From Dama dama (taxonomy: Eukaryota > Chordata > Mammalia > Artiodactyla > Cervidae): 64,000 nucleotides of DNA. A program made the translations under genes and the position numbers. Below, piece after piece: positions 31,847-43,859 of this stretch. The notes under the pieces are model-generated. The model saw nothing but the letters and a program-made list of their open reading frames with translations. It was not told the DNA's origin and ran no database searches. The first letter of the stretch is position 1; the number at the start of each line of letters is the position of its first letter. The stretch covers positions 12,338,001-12,402,000 of the forward strand of contig NC_083714.1 in NCBI RefSeq assembly GCF_033118175.1, in the 5' to 3' direction.

Positions 31847-32614
31847 TCTCATGTCTGGTACTTGTAATATGTCTATATTCTCCAGAGTGTTTCCTTAAAA
31901 GTTTGTCAATAGGCTTGAACCTGATGCAACACAATGAGAAAAATAAAACATAGAACATAGTCTAGAACCTCTACCTCTGTAAGTAAAGGTGGTCATTAAA
32001 TAATTGGCCATCTGCTTTATTTGTTAAAATAAAAGCTCTTTTGAAAAGATGATAGCAAGGCAAATTTCTGCAAAGCAATGCACATTCTTTCCCATCGACT
32101 TCTATAGCTTAGAAGAGATGCCATGCAATTAATTTTGTTAAACATTCTTGGAAGACTTCCATTAATGCAAGTTTTCTCAGAAAAGACACTATATTATTTC
32201 CTTGACATAGAGTTGGTTGTTTCATCTATACACATTTCTAACTCCACTGCAGAGAATTTCTATACAGTGAGTGGCCTGCAGAAAGGGACAGGTCTGTATC
32301 AGAGCTGTAAAAATTTATGTAATGCCTCAGAAGACTTGTAATCACAGATGAAAACCAGGCTTTCCTTATGCATGGATTTCAGTTCTTGTAACTTTTAAAA
32401 GACTGAGATACTAGGAAAACATTTAAAAACTCAGACAAGGATATAAACAGATGCTATACATGCGGTCAGGGGTTATTTCTCACGAGGTGGGGGCAGGATG
32501 ATAGATTTGTTGATATCAGGTCTATATCTCTTTGGCAGATTTTCTCCACTACAACTATTCTACCATTCATAACAATCCGACCATGATGAGCTCAGCTGAT
32601 TACGGCCATGAAAT
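31847..32614. other. No recognisable feature
   Basis: Non-coding, AT-rich in places. Confidence 0.4.
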
Positions 32615-32750
32615 TAAGAGGACATTTGACATGGTAGAAAGAACACTGAGCAGGGGGGATAGAATAATTGATTCAAATCTCTGCTACGCTACTCTCAAGG
32701 GACCTTGGGAAAGTCTCTTCACCTCTCTGAAATGGCTTCTTCCAAAAGCC
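32615..32750 (+). mobile_element. MIR SINE relic
   Basis: MIR order 'gattcaaatctctgctacgc', then 'gaccttgggaaagtctcttc' and 'acctctctgaaatggcttc'. Explains most of the 112-codon frame at 32532-32870. Confidence 0.7.
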
Positions 32751-33714
32751 TTCATATTTAAAGAGAGGGAAAGAGCATTCATGTGCATGCTGGGAAAGCC
32801 TTTTATAAACTATGATATGCCACTTGGGGCTTGGATCCAGTCTTGCAGGTTTGAGATTTTATCATCTTAAAATTTCTTTGCTGTCTCACTTCTCCCAACT
32901 CCTGACATTCCCAGTTCTTTATTTTCTGTACAGTTGTTAAGGTGAGGCTCTAAAGTTGGTTGTACGGCTATCTTCCTGGTTGCATGCTTTGCAGTTAAAA
33001 AAATATAGCATGCTTTATATGTGTACACACTATATTATTAGTAATTATATAAATTATATACACGTCCTATTCTGCATATATGTATATATGCACACACATA
33101 TATATTATGAGACACACACAATAAATAGAAAATGAGATAAAGATGAAATATATGACATGTCAAATGTCTTATTAATTGTGATGGCTTCATTATATTATTA
33201 GCTAATATTTCAAGGCACCATATGCACTTAGGGCAAGATCTTTCATTACTGACAATGGGCATAAATCCGTATTTCATGTAGTCTTTTTGATTATCCCTGA
33301 ATTACTTTTTTGCTGACTTCTTGTCACATATGATTAGGTTGTCATGGGTTTTCCCTCACAGTGAGGCTGATGGAAAAATTCATTCGAGGAGTAAGAGAAA
33401 TGTGAGCACTGCCATTTTCATGTTCTTACATTATTGGCATTACCTTCAATACATGGCTTATTTGCAGGCATCTTCTTAAGCCACTTGCCCATTTTGTGAG
33501 GGTTAATGTAGTTAGACAGTATAATCTAGAAATCCGCTTAACTGGACCCAAGGAGATAGCAATATCTCTGGTATACATTCAGGAAAAAAAAAAGTAAGGG
33601 GCCCAGGGTCAACCCTTCTACCTGTGGGCTCCCATTCTTCCTTCAGAATACCTTACAAAGCATACGTAACAGAGGGTACCAGTGGCAATATGTGTATTAC
33701 ATATTTGAAAGGCT
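32751..33714. other. Unassigned; AT/AC-rich patch near 33045-33125
   Basis: Contains degenerate (TA)n/(CA)n runs (tatatgtatatatgcacaca). Otherwise no family recognised. Confidence 0.45.
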
Positions 33715-33825
33715 GAATAGTAGTGATAATAATAGCTAATACTTAGACAGCTCTCAGTGTACTACACACTGTTTTAAGTACTTTACATAAATTAAATCAT
33801 TTAAATCCAAATCTTAATTTCTTTC
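33715..33825 (-). mobile_element. MIR SINE relic
   Basis: Antisense MIR: 'ataataatagctaatactta', 'agtactttacataaattaaa'. Confidence 0.65.
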
Positions 33826-34252
33826 TGGACATTTTCAATTTAAATGGAAATAGAAATCATAATATTTTCTTTTATGCTGATTTTACAGTGGACTGATTGT
33901 GCCCACCTCCCCTTCCCTCACCCCCCCAATTCTGGAGACCACTGATCCACATTTTGAGATTTAGAATCTCTGGAGAAGTGCAACGCCTCTGTAAAGTACA
34001 TCTCAGCCTCTCTTTCCCATCTCCTGCTGCTGTCATGCCTGCTCCAAGAGAAGAAAAAACTGGGACTGGTGACACAGGAAGCAAGCCCAGGCCACTGAAA
34101 GCAGAGGGAAGTAACTGAGGGGAGGAGGCCATGCTAGGGAAAATGAGAATGAGTGATGGAGCGCTAGCGATGCTAGAGCCAGAGGGAGAGAAGCCAGGAA
34201 GGAGAAAGAAGGCAGTTAGAGACCAGAAAACAGCAAGAAGAGGAGAGAGGGT
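33826..34252. other. Unassigned sequence
   Basis: GA-rich on the plus strand from 34090 (aggagaaagaaggc...). No gene. Confidence 0.4.
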
Positions 34253-34254
34253 TA

Positions 34255-34995
34255 CAGTAGGTCCATTACATATGAACCTTCATGTTGTGAACTTTCAAAA
34301 ATGCAAACATGCTTTTGAACTCTGTGGGAGAAGGTGAGGGTGGGATGTTTCGAAAGAACAGCATGTATATTATCTATGGTGAAACAGATCACCAGCCCAG
34401 GTGGGATGCCTGAGACAAGTGCTCGGGCCTGGTGCACTGGGAAGACCCAGAGGAATCGGGTGGAGAGGGAGGTGGGAGGGGGGATCGGGACGGGGGATGC
34501 GTGTAACTCTATGGCTGATTCATACCAATGTATGACAAAAGCCACTGAAATGTTGTGAAGTAATTAGCCTCCAACTAATAAAAAAGATAAAAAAAATGCA
34601 AACATGCGACACATCAACATCAGGTGTGAGTGAAATTGCAGCTTGCCCTCTGTCTCCTATTGCTGACAATCCTTCAGCTCTACCATCTCCCACCTCCTCT
34701 CCGTCCTCTAGTCAGCAACTCTTCTTACCTGTTCACTCGATGCCAGCCCCTGTGCTGTACTACTGTACTTCTCAAGGTACTGTACTGTAGGATTAAAAAT
34801 GTTTTCTTTATTTTTATGTTTATCTGTTTTTCATGTATTATTTGGGTGAAAAGTATAATTAACCTACGACAGCACAGCACTACATAACCAATTGTATTCT
34901 TTGGGTACCTAGGCTAACTCTGTTGGATTTAAGAACAAATTGGACTTACAACGCACTCTTGGAATGGAACTTGCTTGTGTGTAGGGGACTTCCTG
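34255..34995. mobile_element. Tigger/pogo-type DNA transposon relic with nested L1
   Basis: Terminal repeats start CAGTAGGTCC at left and end GGACTTCCTG at right, imperfectly inverted (about 15 of 22 match), with TA on both sides (34253-34254, 34996-34997), the Tc1/mariner TSD. Without the L1 and one TSD copy the element is about 447 bp, a non-autonomous internally deleted form with no transposase frame. Confidence 0.8.
34313..34591 (+). mobile_element. Young ruminant L1 3' end nested in the Tigger relic
   Basis: Sense L1 3' UTR and A-rich tail. A perfect 16-bp TSD, aaaaatgcaaacatgc, at 34297-34312 and 34592-34607 is copied from the Tigger sequence. Confidence 0.96.
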
Positions 34996-34997
34996 TA

Positions 34998-35650
34998 TAT
35001 GGCTGGGGAGGGAAGAGGAAGGCAGACCCTAGGAGGAGAGACCATGTCACACATCGGTGGGCAAGATGCTCACCCATGTCTTGATATCCAGTGTCTCTGA
35101 CATATGGCTGAACAGGGCAGCACAAGGAAACTGAGGAAGTCCCTAAAGATTTGTGCACACTGCTCCTCCCCAGGTATTCAGGACAAGCTTGCCTCCTCTT
35201 ATCGGGGAAGCCTATGCAACAGATTCAAGCAATGCAAAGATACAGCCATGCTTAACATAAGGAGTGGGTCTCTAAAGCTAGACTTGCAAGCTGGCCAGGG
35301 AGGGAAGATATCAAGGTGGGGAGGGTGTGTGTGGCAAGGCGACATCCCTGTGAGTCTCTTCATATCACACCAGCCAGATAGCCAAGGAGGAGAGCACAGT
35401 GCATTCCTGCAGGGCAGCAACTTCAGCTGTTAGGCGCTTCCAGCATCAGAACTAAAAAGCCACGGCAAGTGATTTCCATCTGAGGCAGTTGCCAAGACAC
35501 CCCTCCAGAAGGTAAAACACTGTCAAACATGGCCCTCCATATCTCACTGCAACACTAGAAAGTGCGATAAGACACTTTAGGGGCAAGGAACTGTCACAGT
35601 ACAGTAACACAGGGTCTGACTTGGATCATCAGAGCGGGTGGGTTCTTTGG
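34998..35650. other. No recognisable feature
   Basis: Non-coding. The 109-codon frame at 35104-35433 lacks motifs. Confidence 0.4.
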
Positions 35651-35654
35651 GATC

Positions 35655-35795
35655 ACCCCGCCCAAACCCTCACTTATTGATGGTTAAACTGGGACCCTGA
35701 GAGGGGGAAGCACCAGCCTAATGTCATCCAGTTGGCAGAGCTCAGGCCTGGCACTGTTTCTGGGTATCTAAAGCAGTGCCCTTGACTCCACAGCT
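35655..35795 (-). mobile_element. MIR-like SINE relic
   Basis: Antisense MIR hints: 'ggttaaactgggaccctgag', 'aatgtcatccagttggcaga'. Weak. Confidence 0.45.
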
Positions 35796-36564
35796 GTGTA
35801 TTTATCTCCTCCTCCAGCTCCTTGGCTCCTCTCTAACAGAAGCCTCCCTCACTAGTACAGATAATATATTCCAGAAATCCCATACTGTCCCTGTGTGATC
35901 AAAGAGAGGATTAAGATAACCACAAACATCTGCTGGGCTACGACTGCATCTTGACTCAGGGCAGAGACACTGACTTTTAACATTATCATCAATTATCCTT
36001 GACCTAAATAACTATATTTAAAATACACAGGGATCTTTGTTTTTTTTTTTAACCTCCCTCCCCTACCTTTAAACACCCAGTGGCTACTTCCCTGCACAGA
36101 CACTTTCCCGTTCACCCCACAAGGAAGAGCAAGGGCAAGTGAAGACCATCAACCATAAGGCTACGAGGCTGTAAGCAAAAGGTTTGTTGGAGAGAAGGGT
36201 GAAAGCAATGTCAAAAAGAAAGTTTGCAATTATCTTTTACTCACAATTATTCATGAAGAGGTCCTCACCTTGGAAAAAGAATGAATTGCTGGTAGTTAAA
36301 CAACAGCATTTTGCCAAGTCTCTGACATTGCTAGACACTGAGAAAGAAGCAATCAGGCAGAAGAAGAGGTCAAGGTCAAAAACCCAGAGGAGTTAGGTAG
36401 AGCAGAATCCCAAAGCAAGCTATGGGAACCAGAGTGTGAGAAAGAGCTGCAATTCTTACAGTGAACAGGACTGAGAAGAGCTATGGAAATGACTGCCCTG
36501 GCTCTCTGCCTTCTTTTAGCAGAATGGATTCTTCCCTAGAAGAGACTCTCATCTACTTCATAGC
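35796..36564. other. No recognisable feature
   Basis: Non-coding. A poly-T of about 11 bases lies near 36040. Confidence 0.4.
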
Positions 36565-38035
36565 AACTTAAGAGCTAATTCAGATGAGCAAGGCTGGAAC
36601 CATACCCAAACAAACTGGCTAGTTGGTTGGTCAGACCTTTGTGAAACAGTTTGTAAGTGCCTACTGCCCCTGTAGAGTCTAAGGACACCAAGTCTTTGCC
36701 CTTAAGGACTTCATAAAGATAATGGAAAGCAGACAAATCATTAGATTGCTGCAGTTCAGGATGAGAAGAGTGGATAACCATTAATCATGGAGAGCTTCTC
36801 AGGAGGTGAAGTCTGTGTTCAGTTTCAAAGGATGGGTAGATAGAAGCAAGTCAGCAGAGAAAAGATAGAGAGAGTAGAAGCACATACAAAAAGGAATGAC
36901 ATGTAAAGGGAGTGGTGGGTATAAAACCTGAAGCACATTAAATAACACAGCAGGTATTGTGAACTGTAAATAGTCCATTTTTGTGTATGGTTTTGTCTTG
37001 TTTCTTTTTCTGAAGAGGGAGGCTCCTTGTGATGAAAGAGAATGTTGGAGAGAAGTCAAGGGCCTGCCATGGAGGACTTGATAAGCCTGCTAGAGTTAAG
37101 ATTTTATTGTGAGATCTATGGGGAGCCATTGAGAGATTTTAAGCAAGATTTTCATGATCATATTTATGTTTTGGAAAGATGACAGGAGAGTAGCAAATGG
37201 ATGGGAAACAGTGGGACTGGAGGATGGGAGAGCAGTCTGGAGGCCATGAAGGGAACTCAGGCAAGAATCTATACAGCTCTGGATTGAAGAAATAGGTATG
37301 AAGAAATGTGGATGGATTTTCTGAGCTTTCTTTAGAAAGATAAATAGATGGGATTTGATGATGAAATGGAGGTGATTGTGGGGGAAAGAAAGAGAAGATA
37401 AGAATGATTCTGGGATTTCCAGCCTGAGCAATGAATGGAGTACTTGGTGGGGCCATGCACTGAGATGGGGAAGAAATAGGTAGGACTTAGGAAGTATCAT
37501 GTCTGGTGGGGGTTACTGGTTGAATTCTGTGTGATACATGTTTATGGTGCCAGTGAAACTCTAAGCAGAGATATCCAGCAAGAAACTGGCAGTGCTCACC
37601 TGAAGCTATGGAGAAAGGTCTGAGCTAGAACTAGAGACTGAATATCTATCATTGTATGGGTGGTAGCTGAAATCCCTGGAGAAGGGAATGGCAACCCATT
37701 CCAGTATTCTTACCTGGAGAATCCCCATGGACAGAGGAGCCTGGTGGGCTACAGTCCATGGGGTCGCAAAGAGTCGGACATGACTGAGTGACTAACACTT
37801 TCACTTTTCCTGGGAGAGAGCTACAGTGAGAAGGGAAATAGGATGAGGATAGAACCCTGGGGAATTCCAGTCGGAATAGGGAGAGTAAAGCATGATGGCA
37901 TCCAAGGGCACAGAGCATTTCAGGAAAGAAGGAGGTGTCTCGTGCAGCAGAGAAGTCAAAGAAGGTAAGAATGAAAAACGTCCATTGTTTTTGGCAATAG
38001 GCAGGTTAGTGGTGACCAGCGTGAGCAGTGAGGCC
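36565..38035 (-). mobile_element. Long L2 LINE relic
   Basis: Antisense L2 ORF2 C-terminal region and 3' sequence. Typical words: 'ggggagccattgagagattt', 'gatgacaggagagtagcaaa', 'gaaccctggggaattccagt'. The minus frame 37500-37096 retains WLPIDL and related L2 wording but no domain is intact. Interrupted by a BovA SINE at 37676-37806. Outer limits approximate. Confidence 0.7.
37676..37806 (+). mobile_element. BovA unit / 5'-truncated Bov-tA inside L2
   Basis: Starts GGAGAAGGGAATGGCAACCC without a tRNA head and ends GACTAACACTTTCACTTTTC. Near consensus, so much younger than its L2 host. Confidence 0.93.
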
Positions 38036-38429
38036 AACCTGTACAGGGGTGAGGAGTCAGTGGGCAATGAAGGCAAGATTCCTGAGCGCAAGTAACTGGA
38101 ACAAGGTCTGGCCACCCCAGGAGGTCATGCGCGTGAATTGCTGTCGCTTTGGACCCACAGAGGTTAAGGACCACGGTGTCTGTGGTAGTAGTGAGTCAGG
38201 GCATGGGTGTGGGGGAGGGCACCCAGCGAGAAGGGAAAGATGTGCACAGCAATGCCCTGATTCAGGAAAAAAAAAATGAAACGGCCTCTCGGTAGCCATG
38301 GCACCAGTCAGCTGACACAGGGAACGCCAGCTGTTTGCAGGAGGAAAGTAAATTTAAGGGCTGGTGGTGAATGCATCTGAGCTCTGGAATTCATGGGAAA
38401 CACACTTCATGCCAAAGAAGCAGCATGAT
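38036..38429. other. No recognisable feature
   Basis: Non-coding; overlapping short frames lack motifs. Confidence 0.4.
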
Positions 38430-38560
38430 GCAAGCCAGAGATAAAGAATTAAGAAACCTGGGCTGTTTCATGTGAAACTCAGGCTAGCCGTATCAGCTCT
38501 CTAGCTAGGACACAGCTTCCCAGGCCATAAAAGTGGGGCCAACAGCCCTTATCTGGGGGG
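38430..38560 (+). mobile_element. MIR SINE relic
   Basis: MIR order: 'aaacctgggctgtttcatgt', 'cttcccaggccataaaagtg'. Confidence 0.55.
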
Positions 38561-38903
38561 CATCCAAACATTTCCCAGGGTTTGAGATTTTGTGCAATAA
38601 TGCACCCTTAGGTGGCACGGATAAGCAGGAGCTCCCCACGCTGTATGCAAACACCAGAACACTGTTAAAATGGAAAACTCTGAAATGTTAGTAAGGAATA
38701 GTAGGCTCAGAACAAAACCAGCAGTCCTGCCTGCTCCCAACTCAGAAAACACACTGGTGGAGTATAATGCAGGGACAGCTTTCAAATCCAGGGGGGAAAA
38801 AAGGGCAAGGGATGGAAATGCCAACCTACAATGATTTGATCAATCCAATGGCAGAAGAAAAAAAAAATACTAGGGAGGAGAACAACTCAAAAGAATGTTT
38901 CTT

Positions 38904-39280
38904 TCATATCATATGACACCCCTTATATGTGGAATCTAAAAAGGAATGATACAAATGAACTTACAAAACAGAAAGAGACTCACAGACTTACAAAATGAAC
39001 TTAAGGTTGCTTGGGAGAAGGGATAGTTAGGGAGTTTGGGATGGACATGTACACAGTGCTATATATAAAATGGATAACCAACAAGGACCTACTGTACAGT
39101 ACAGGGAACTCTGCTCAATGTTATGTGGCAGCCTGGATGGGAGGGGAGTTTGGGGAAGAATGGATACATGTGTATGTATGGAGGAATCCCTTTACTGTTC
39201 ACCTGAAACTATCACAACATTGTTAATTGGCTATACCCCAATACAAAATAAAAAGTTTTTAAAAATTAAAATATGGAAAA
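38904..39280 (+). mobile_element. Ruminant/artiodactyl L1 3' end
   Basis: Sense L1 end ('ccttatatgtggaatctaaa', 'ctataccccaatacaaaata'). A perfect 15-bp TSD, aaaagaatgtttctt, lies at 38889-38903 and 39281-39295. Confidence 0.95.
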
Positions 39281-39432
39281 AAAAGAATGTTTCTTCCAGA
39301 TAAAAACACTTACCCCCAAGAAAGAAAGCTGGAAGTCAAAGATTAAATCCAAATTTAAATGTCCAGGGGAGATGGGGAGAACATTTTTATGTAACATTAC
39401 TAGGCATGTCATTTTTAACTTTGCCATTTTAG

Positions 39433-39543
39433 GGACCTCCTTGGTGGTCCAGTGGTTAAGACTCTGTGCTTCCACCACAGGGGGCATGGGTTTGATATTT
39501 GGTCAGGGAACTAAGATCCTGCACAGCCAAAAAGAAAAAAAAG
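39433..39543 (+). mobile_element. CHR-type tRNA SINE
   Basis: GGGACCTCCTTGGTGGTCCAG head through CTAAGATCCTGCACAGCC and an A-rich tail. The flanks share ttgccatt (39421-39428, 39544-39551). Confidence 0.92.
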
Positions 39544-39564
39544 TTGCCATTCTCCTAAACTAGG

Positions 39565-39690
39565 ATGATTTAGCCACCGACAGGCTAGTGACCTTGGACA
39601 AGTCACTTAATAGCTTATTTGTTGCATACAGATTATGATACAGACCCTGAGAAAAAGATGCGTTGGAAAGCACAAAGTGGCGCAGCAACG
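39565..39690 (+). mobile_element. MIR SINE relic
   Basis: 'gctagtgaccttggacaagt' and 'cacttaatagctta' are the MIR middle. Confidence 0.65.
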
Positions 39691-40849
39691 TTGGGCAAGA
39701 ACTTTTTCCAGGTAGGGCATACCTTCGAGAAATCAGTTTGAGATGACTTAAGCCCCAAAGAGTTGGATCCTAGTCGCACAGGAGTGCTAGGGGTTGTGTA
39801 AATGTCTTACTCAGTTCAAGAGGCCTTTGGCAAAGAAAAAATACACACTGTCCAGCAAGCTATGTACTTAATGTCTCCCCAAGGCAGGAGGCAGGCCCAC
39901 CAAGGGCTGTGGCATATCTCAGGGGTGACCCAGCGTTCCGTTCCACTCCCAACCCACAGAGCTTGAGAGGAACAGCTTGAAATCCAAATGAGGCCCTCTT
40001 CTTGGCTAAGGAAAACAGTCTCAAATCTTTCTGACATCTGCACAAAAGGGGTACTGAGGGGCTGCCCTGCAGGGTCAACGGTTCTGGGGCCAGTTTAAAC
40101 AATCCTGCTTGCCCCTGGGAACGCAGGAGGGTAGGGAGGATGAGTAAAAAGACCTGGCTGCTCGGGCAGCTTCAAGCACCCGTGTGCTCTGGATCGGCCC
40201 CACATGCGCTGGGCTCTTGGTCTCCTTGGGAAATAGGACATCCATGCTCTTGACTCAAGAAATACAGTTTGGTTTGGTTCACGAACCTCGACAAACATTC
40301 CCAGAAACTTCAGGCTTTCACAAACAAACTTTTAGGAACATATTTGACTGTGTGGATATTGAGTCTTTTAAATATTGAAGAAAAAAATCTATGCGATGAT
40401 ATTCTATTTTTCTCCATCCCATGCCCCTTCAACCACTCATGTTTTCAAAGGAGAAGCCAGATTAGGGCCCCAGATGTTTGGAATCCAGATGAGAGCTCCT
40501 CACAGAGGAAATCCACTGCCTTCCATCTTCAAAGATCAAAATCTCAGCCAGGGGTGAAACAATGAGGTCATCAGAAGCATGTTCGCCTGGTGTAGGACTG
40601 ACCTCTGTTCAGAATATACAAGAATTTCTACTTTTAAATTCTCCCCAACCCCACAAACAGTTCAGAACTATTTCTCAGTTTCTCAGGGTCCGAGCAACTT
40701 CCTACCCCCCACAATCCATCAGGAAATGCCCTTCTGTGTCAAACTTCAAATCTCATCTGCTTCCACGTGAGCCATTTTTATTTGCTGTATCTTTTTGGGG
40801 GGTAAAATAAATCCATAAGAATCACCCCTTAGGAAAATAGGGAGAGGAT
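39691..40849. other. Repeat-poor stretch, nothing identified
   Basis: About 1.15 kb without a recognised repeat. Several frames of 60-98 codons have no motif. Confidence 0.4.
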
Positions 40850-41340
40850 ATGTCCAGGAAATTCACATAAGAGATACAAACATGCAATGAATATGTGAAA
40901 AGATGCTTAAGCTTATCTATAGTCTGGGAATTGGAATGATTTTCACCCATATTAGCAAAAATGTCAAGTGCTGGCAAGGGTACACAAACTTGGGCACTCT
41001 TGAACAACAATGCTGATGGGAGTGTAAATAAATTAGAATAGATAATCTGTGGGGTACTTGTAGCTTTGAAAATTCAAAATGCCCATTGCCCTTATATCTA
41101 GTAATTCTGATCCTTTATATCTATACTAAAAATGAGTACAAGGAGGCCTGTTCATGGATTTCCACTGCAGCACTTTCATTTTTTAAAATAGCAGAAATTT
41201 GGTAACAATAAGTGTTCACCAAAAGGGTAATGGCTAAATTAAACTGCGGGGTAGAGGGAAAAGATCTTAAGGACATGTCATTTGACCAAACAAACAAACA
41301 AAAAAGGCACAGAATATACATGTACTGTTATATTTTGGAG
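40850..41340 (+). mobile_element. Old L1 relic
   Basis: Diverged sense L1 ORF2 end: 'gtgaaaagatgcttaagctt', 'caagtgctggcaagggtaca', 'gcagcactttcattttttaa'. No intact frame. Confidence 0.65.
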
Positions 41341-41360
41341 AAAAACAGAAAATGAAACTA

Positions 41361-41441
41361 TTGTGTTAGCCAAAAAATTCATTCTAGTTTTCCCATAAGA
41401 TCATATAAGGAAAACTTGAATGAACTTGTTGGCCAACCCAA
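41361..41441. mobile_element. Mariner-type MITE, 81 bp
   Basis: Near-palindrome whose ends read TTGTGTTAGCCAAAAAATTC and GAACTTGTTGGCCAACCCAA, flanked by TA at 41359-41360 and 41442-41443. Matches the short mariner-derived hairpin elements common in ruminants. Confidence 0.9.
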
Positions 41442-41689
41442 TATTTTTATACATATTCATACATACCTTTGATCACATACAGGAAAGACCAGAAAGACAA
41501 TTGTGGGACTGTGAAAACATCAAGGGAGATGTTTGCTTTGTCTGTGTTGCTTGCTGTTGTTTAAGAACGTATTCACATATTTGTTGTAGAATTACTATTT
41601 TTTTTCCAAAGTGTTCCCTGATTGTAGATCAGAGGCAAGAATATGGGTCTCAGTGGCTAGAGTGAACAAGACTTCCCTGGGAGACAGCA

Positions 41690-41870
41690 GTGGGTAAAGT
41701 AAATAGGCGGGAAATCAAAAGACCCAGGTAATAGTCTGAATCTGTCATCAATTTGCTATGTGACCCTGGGAAGTCATCTTCCTTCTCAGAGTATATTTCC
41801 TCTATACAAACTGTGGTTAAGATGAGAAGCTCATGAAGATATCTTTCCTTTCTGATATTTTATGATTCTC
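41690..41870 (+). mobile_element. MIR SINE relic
   Basis: 'gctatgtgaccctgggaagt' followed by a tctccttctcag-like segment is the MIR core. Confidence 0.65.
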
Positions 41871-43198
41871 TAAGTCTGTGCCTTTAATATATAATAGGTC
41901 TGGCCCCTTTTGATTTAGAGATGGTTTTTTATACTTTTCCTTCAAATTCTGGCAGAGTTTGACATTTCACTTTCCTGCAAATGGAAGATAATGAACGAGG
42001 AGGTGGAGCGGTCACTCTGTTCTCCATTCAGCTGTTTTTGAGGGTTTGGTTGACCTATTAATGCTACCTTTCTTTGACAGTGTAAGCGCTTAGGCTTGTT
42101 TGAGTGTGATGAGAGTGCAGATACAATGCTGGAAGTCGGAAGATCTGAATTCTACCGGGTGGCCATAAATTCAGAAAACATATTAATAGATTGGATTTTA
42201 TTGTTTTGTAGATTGAATCCCCTTGAATCCTTTGGCTGAGTTATACTGAAGGTGCAGGTTTATTCAGTGCAAATCAAAAATACAAGTCATCCAGGGCAAT
42301 ACACACATATGCATAAAGGATTGATAGAAATGCTGTGTCAAGGCACTGTGCTCATTGCAATCTGCACAACAATTTGAACTGGGCATGGCTGTTAAAGGAC
42401 AATGTATTGAATAAATCATGTAATGTTATGAAACATGTCATAGATCATTCTTTATGTATAATCACCTCTATTTTTAGACTTTATGGCTACCCTATACCCT
42501 TGATTTTGGATGAATCACATCCTAGTCTGGAGATAACAATCAGACCACTTGTTCCCCAGAGTGGTAGGGAAGGACCAAGTGGACATAAATGAGCTATGGA
42601 AATTTACATGTATCTACAAACATATCGTAATCTGCACAACCTAATTGCCTTTTGGAAACACTCCAGATGAAACCTGGAGGAAACCTTGGCATTGAGTCAA
42701 TGAAAGAAACCTCTTCCCGGTCCTTCAGAGACTGACTGATCTAGTTCTGTCTATCATTCGTTTGCAAAGCTCCTTCCAGCTGGTCCTCATCACTTTGCTT
42801 GCTCCATGAGGTCACAAGAGTAAATTCTAAGCAGTTTAATTCTAAAGAAAACATACACACTTCAGAAATCGGCTCCTGTGACTATTTGTCTTTCAACAAT
42901 GAAAGCAACAACTTACTCTGGCTCCTTTCTCAGGAGAGCACTTACAGCCCCCATTGCAGTCTTGGCCCCCACATGGCTTCCCATAGGGCTTCTTCTCTCC
43001 CTATTAAAAAGAAAATAGAAAAAAAGTTAGTGCACCACGTAAAGTAAGAAGCAATGCTGCCCAGGGAGCATAATCCGTGGCCACACTCCTACTAACCAAA
43101 TAAATCAGAGCAGCTTAATCATCTCACTTGATGGTGTCATGAGTCACATGAAATAAAAAGTCATCTTAAGCAAGCACCCTTTTAAGTCATGTCTAAGC
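41871..43198. other. Repeat-poor stretch, nothing identified
   Basis: About 1.3 kb without a clear repeat or gene. Confidence 0.4.
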
Positions 43199-43206
43199 CT
43201 CACTAA

Positions 43207-43417
43207 GGCTTTCCAGATGGCTGAGTGGTAAAGAATCCTTCTGCCAATGCAGGAGATGTGGGTACAATGATTCCTGGGTTGGGAAGATCCACTGGAGAAG
43301 GAGATGGCTACCCACCCAGTCTGGTATTCTTGCCTGGAAAATTCCATGGATGGAGGAGCCTTGTGGGCTACAGTCCATGGGGTTGCACAGAGACTTAGCA
43401 ACCAAACCACAACATAA
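43207..43417 (+). mobile_element. Bov-tA SINE
   Basis: GGCTTTCCAGATGGCTGAGTGG head to a CTTAGCAACCAAAC tail. An 8-bp TSD, ctcactaa, lies at 43199-43206 and 43418-43425. Confidence 0.94.
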
Positions 43418-43425
43418 CTCACTAA

Positions 43426-43859
43426 ACAGCCAGTTTGATAGCTGGTTGGGGAACTGTGACTTAAATACTTGCTCATCAGTAGACATTCCAGTCATAAAAT
43501 ACAAGAGCATTTCTCTATATGGGGCTGGAAATAGACTCTAGACATATCCTGTGTCCCACTGAACATCTATCCTTGCACTCATTGACAAAGCAGTGGCTGT
43601 AGCAGAGAACTTGAGAGAAATTTCAACTGCCAGCAATGTAATGATATATGAAAATACCCACCCTGCACTCTGCCCTCAGAATTGTTTTGTTCAGACCCCA
43701 CTTTCAGCACAGCATTCAAACCTTACAGTGACACCCCTGGGCCCAGTTAGTCAGATCCAAGTTCCTGAGATGATATTGTACAGTATCCCCTCAAACTCTC
43801 CAACATTCTTTTTCCTTCTTTGCTGTATGATGATAATGATTACTAGCTGAATTTCTACA
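43426..43859. other. No recognisable feature
   Basis: Non-coding sequence before the L2 relic. Confidence 0.4.

Noticed and set aside
32532..32870. 112-codon frame preceded by an acceptor-like CTCTTTGGCAG as an exon
   Set aside because: Its centre is a MIR SINE, and the protein sequence has no family signature.
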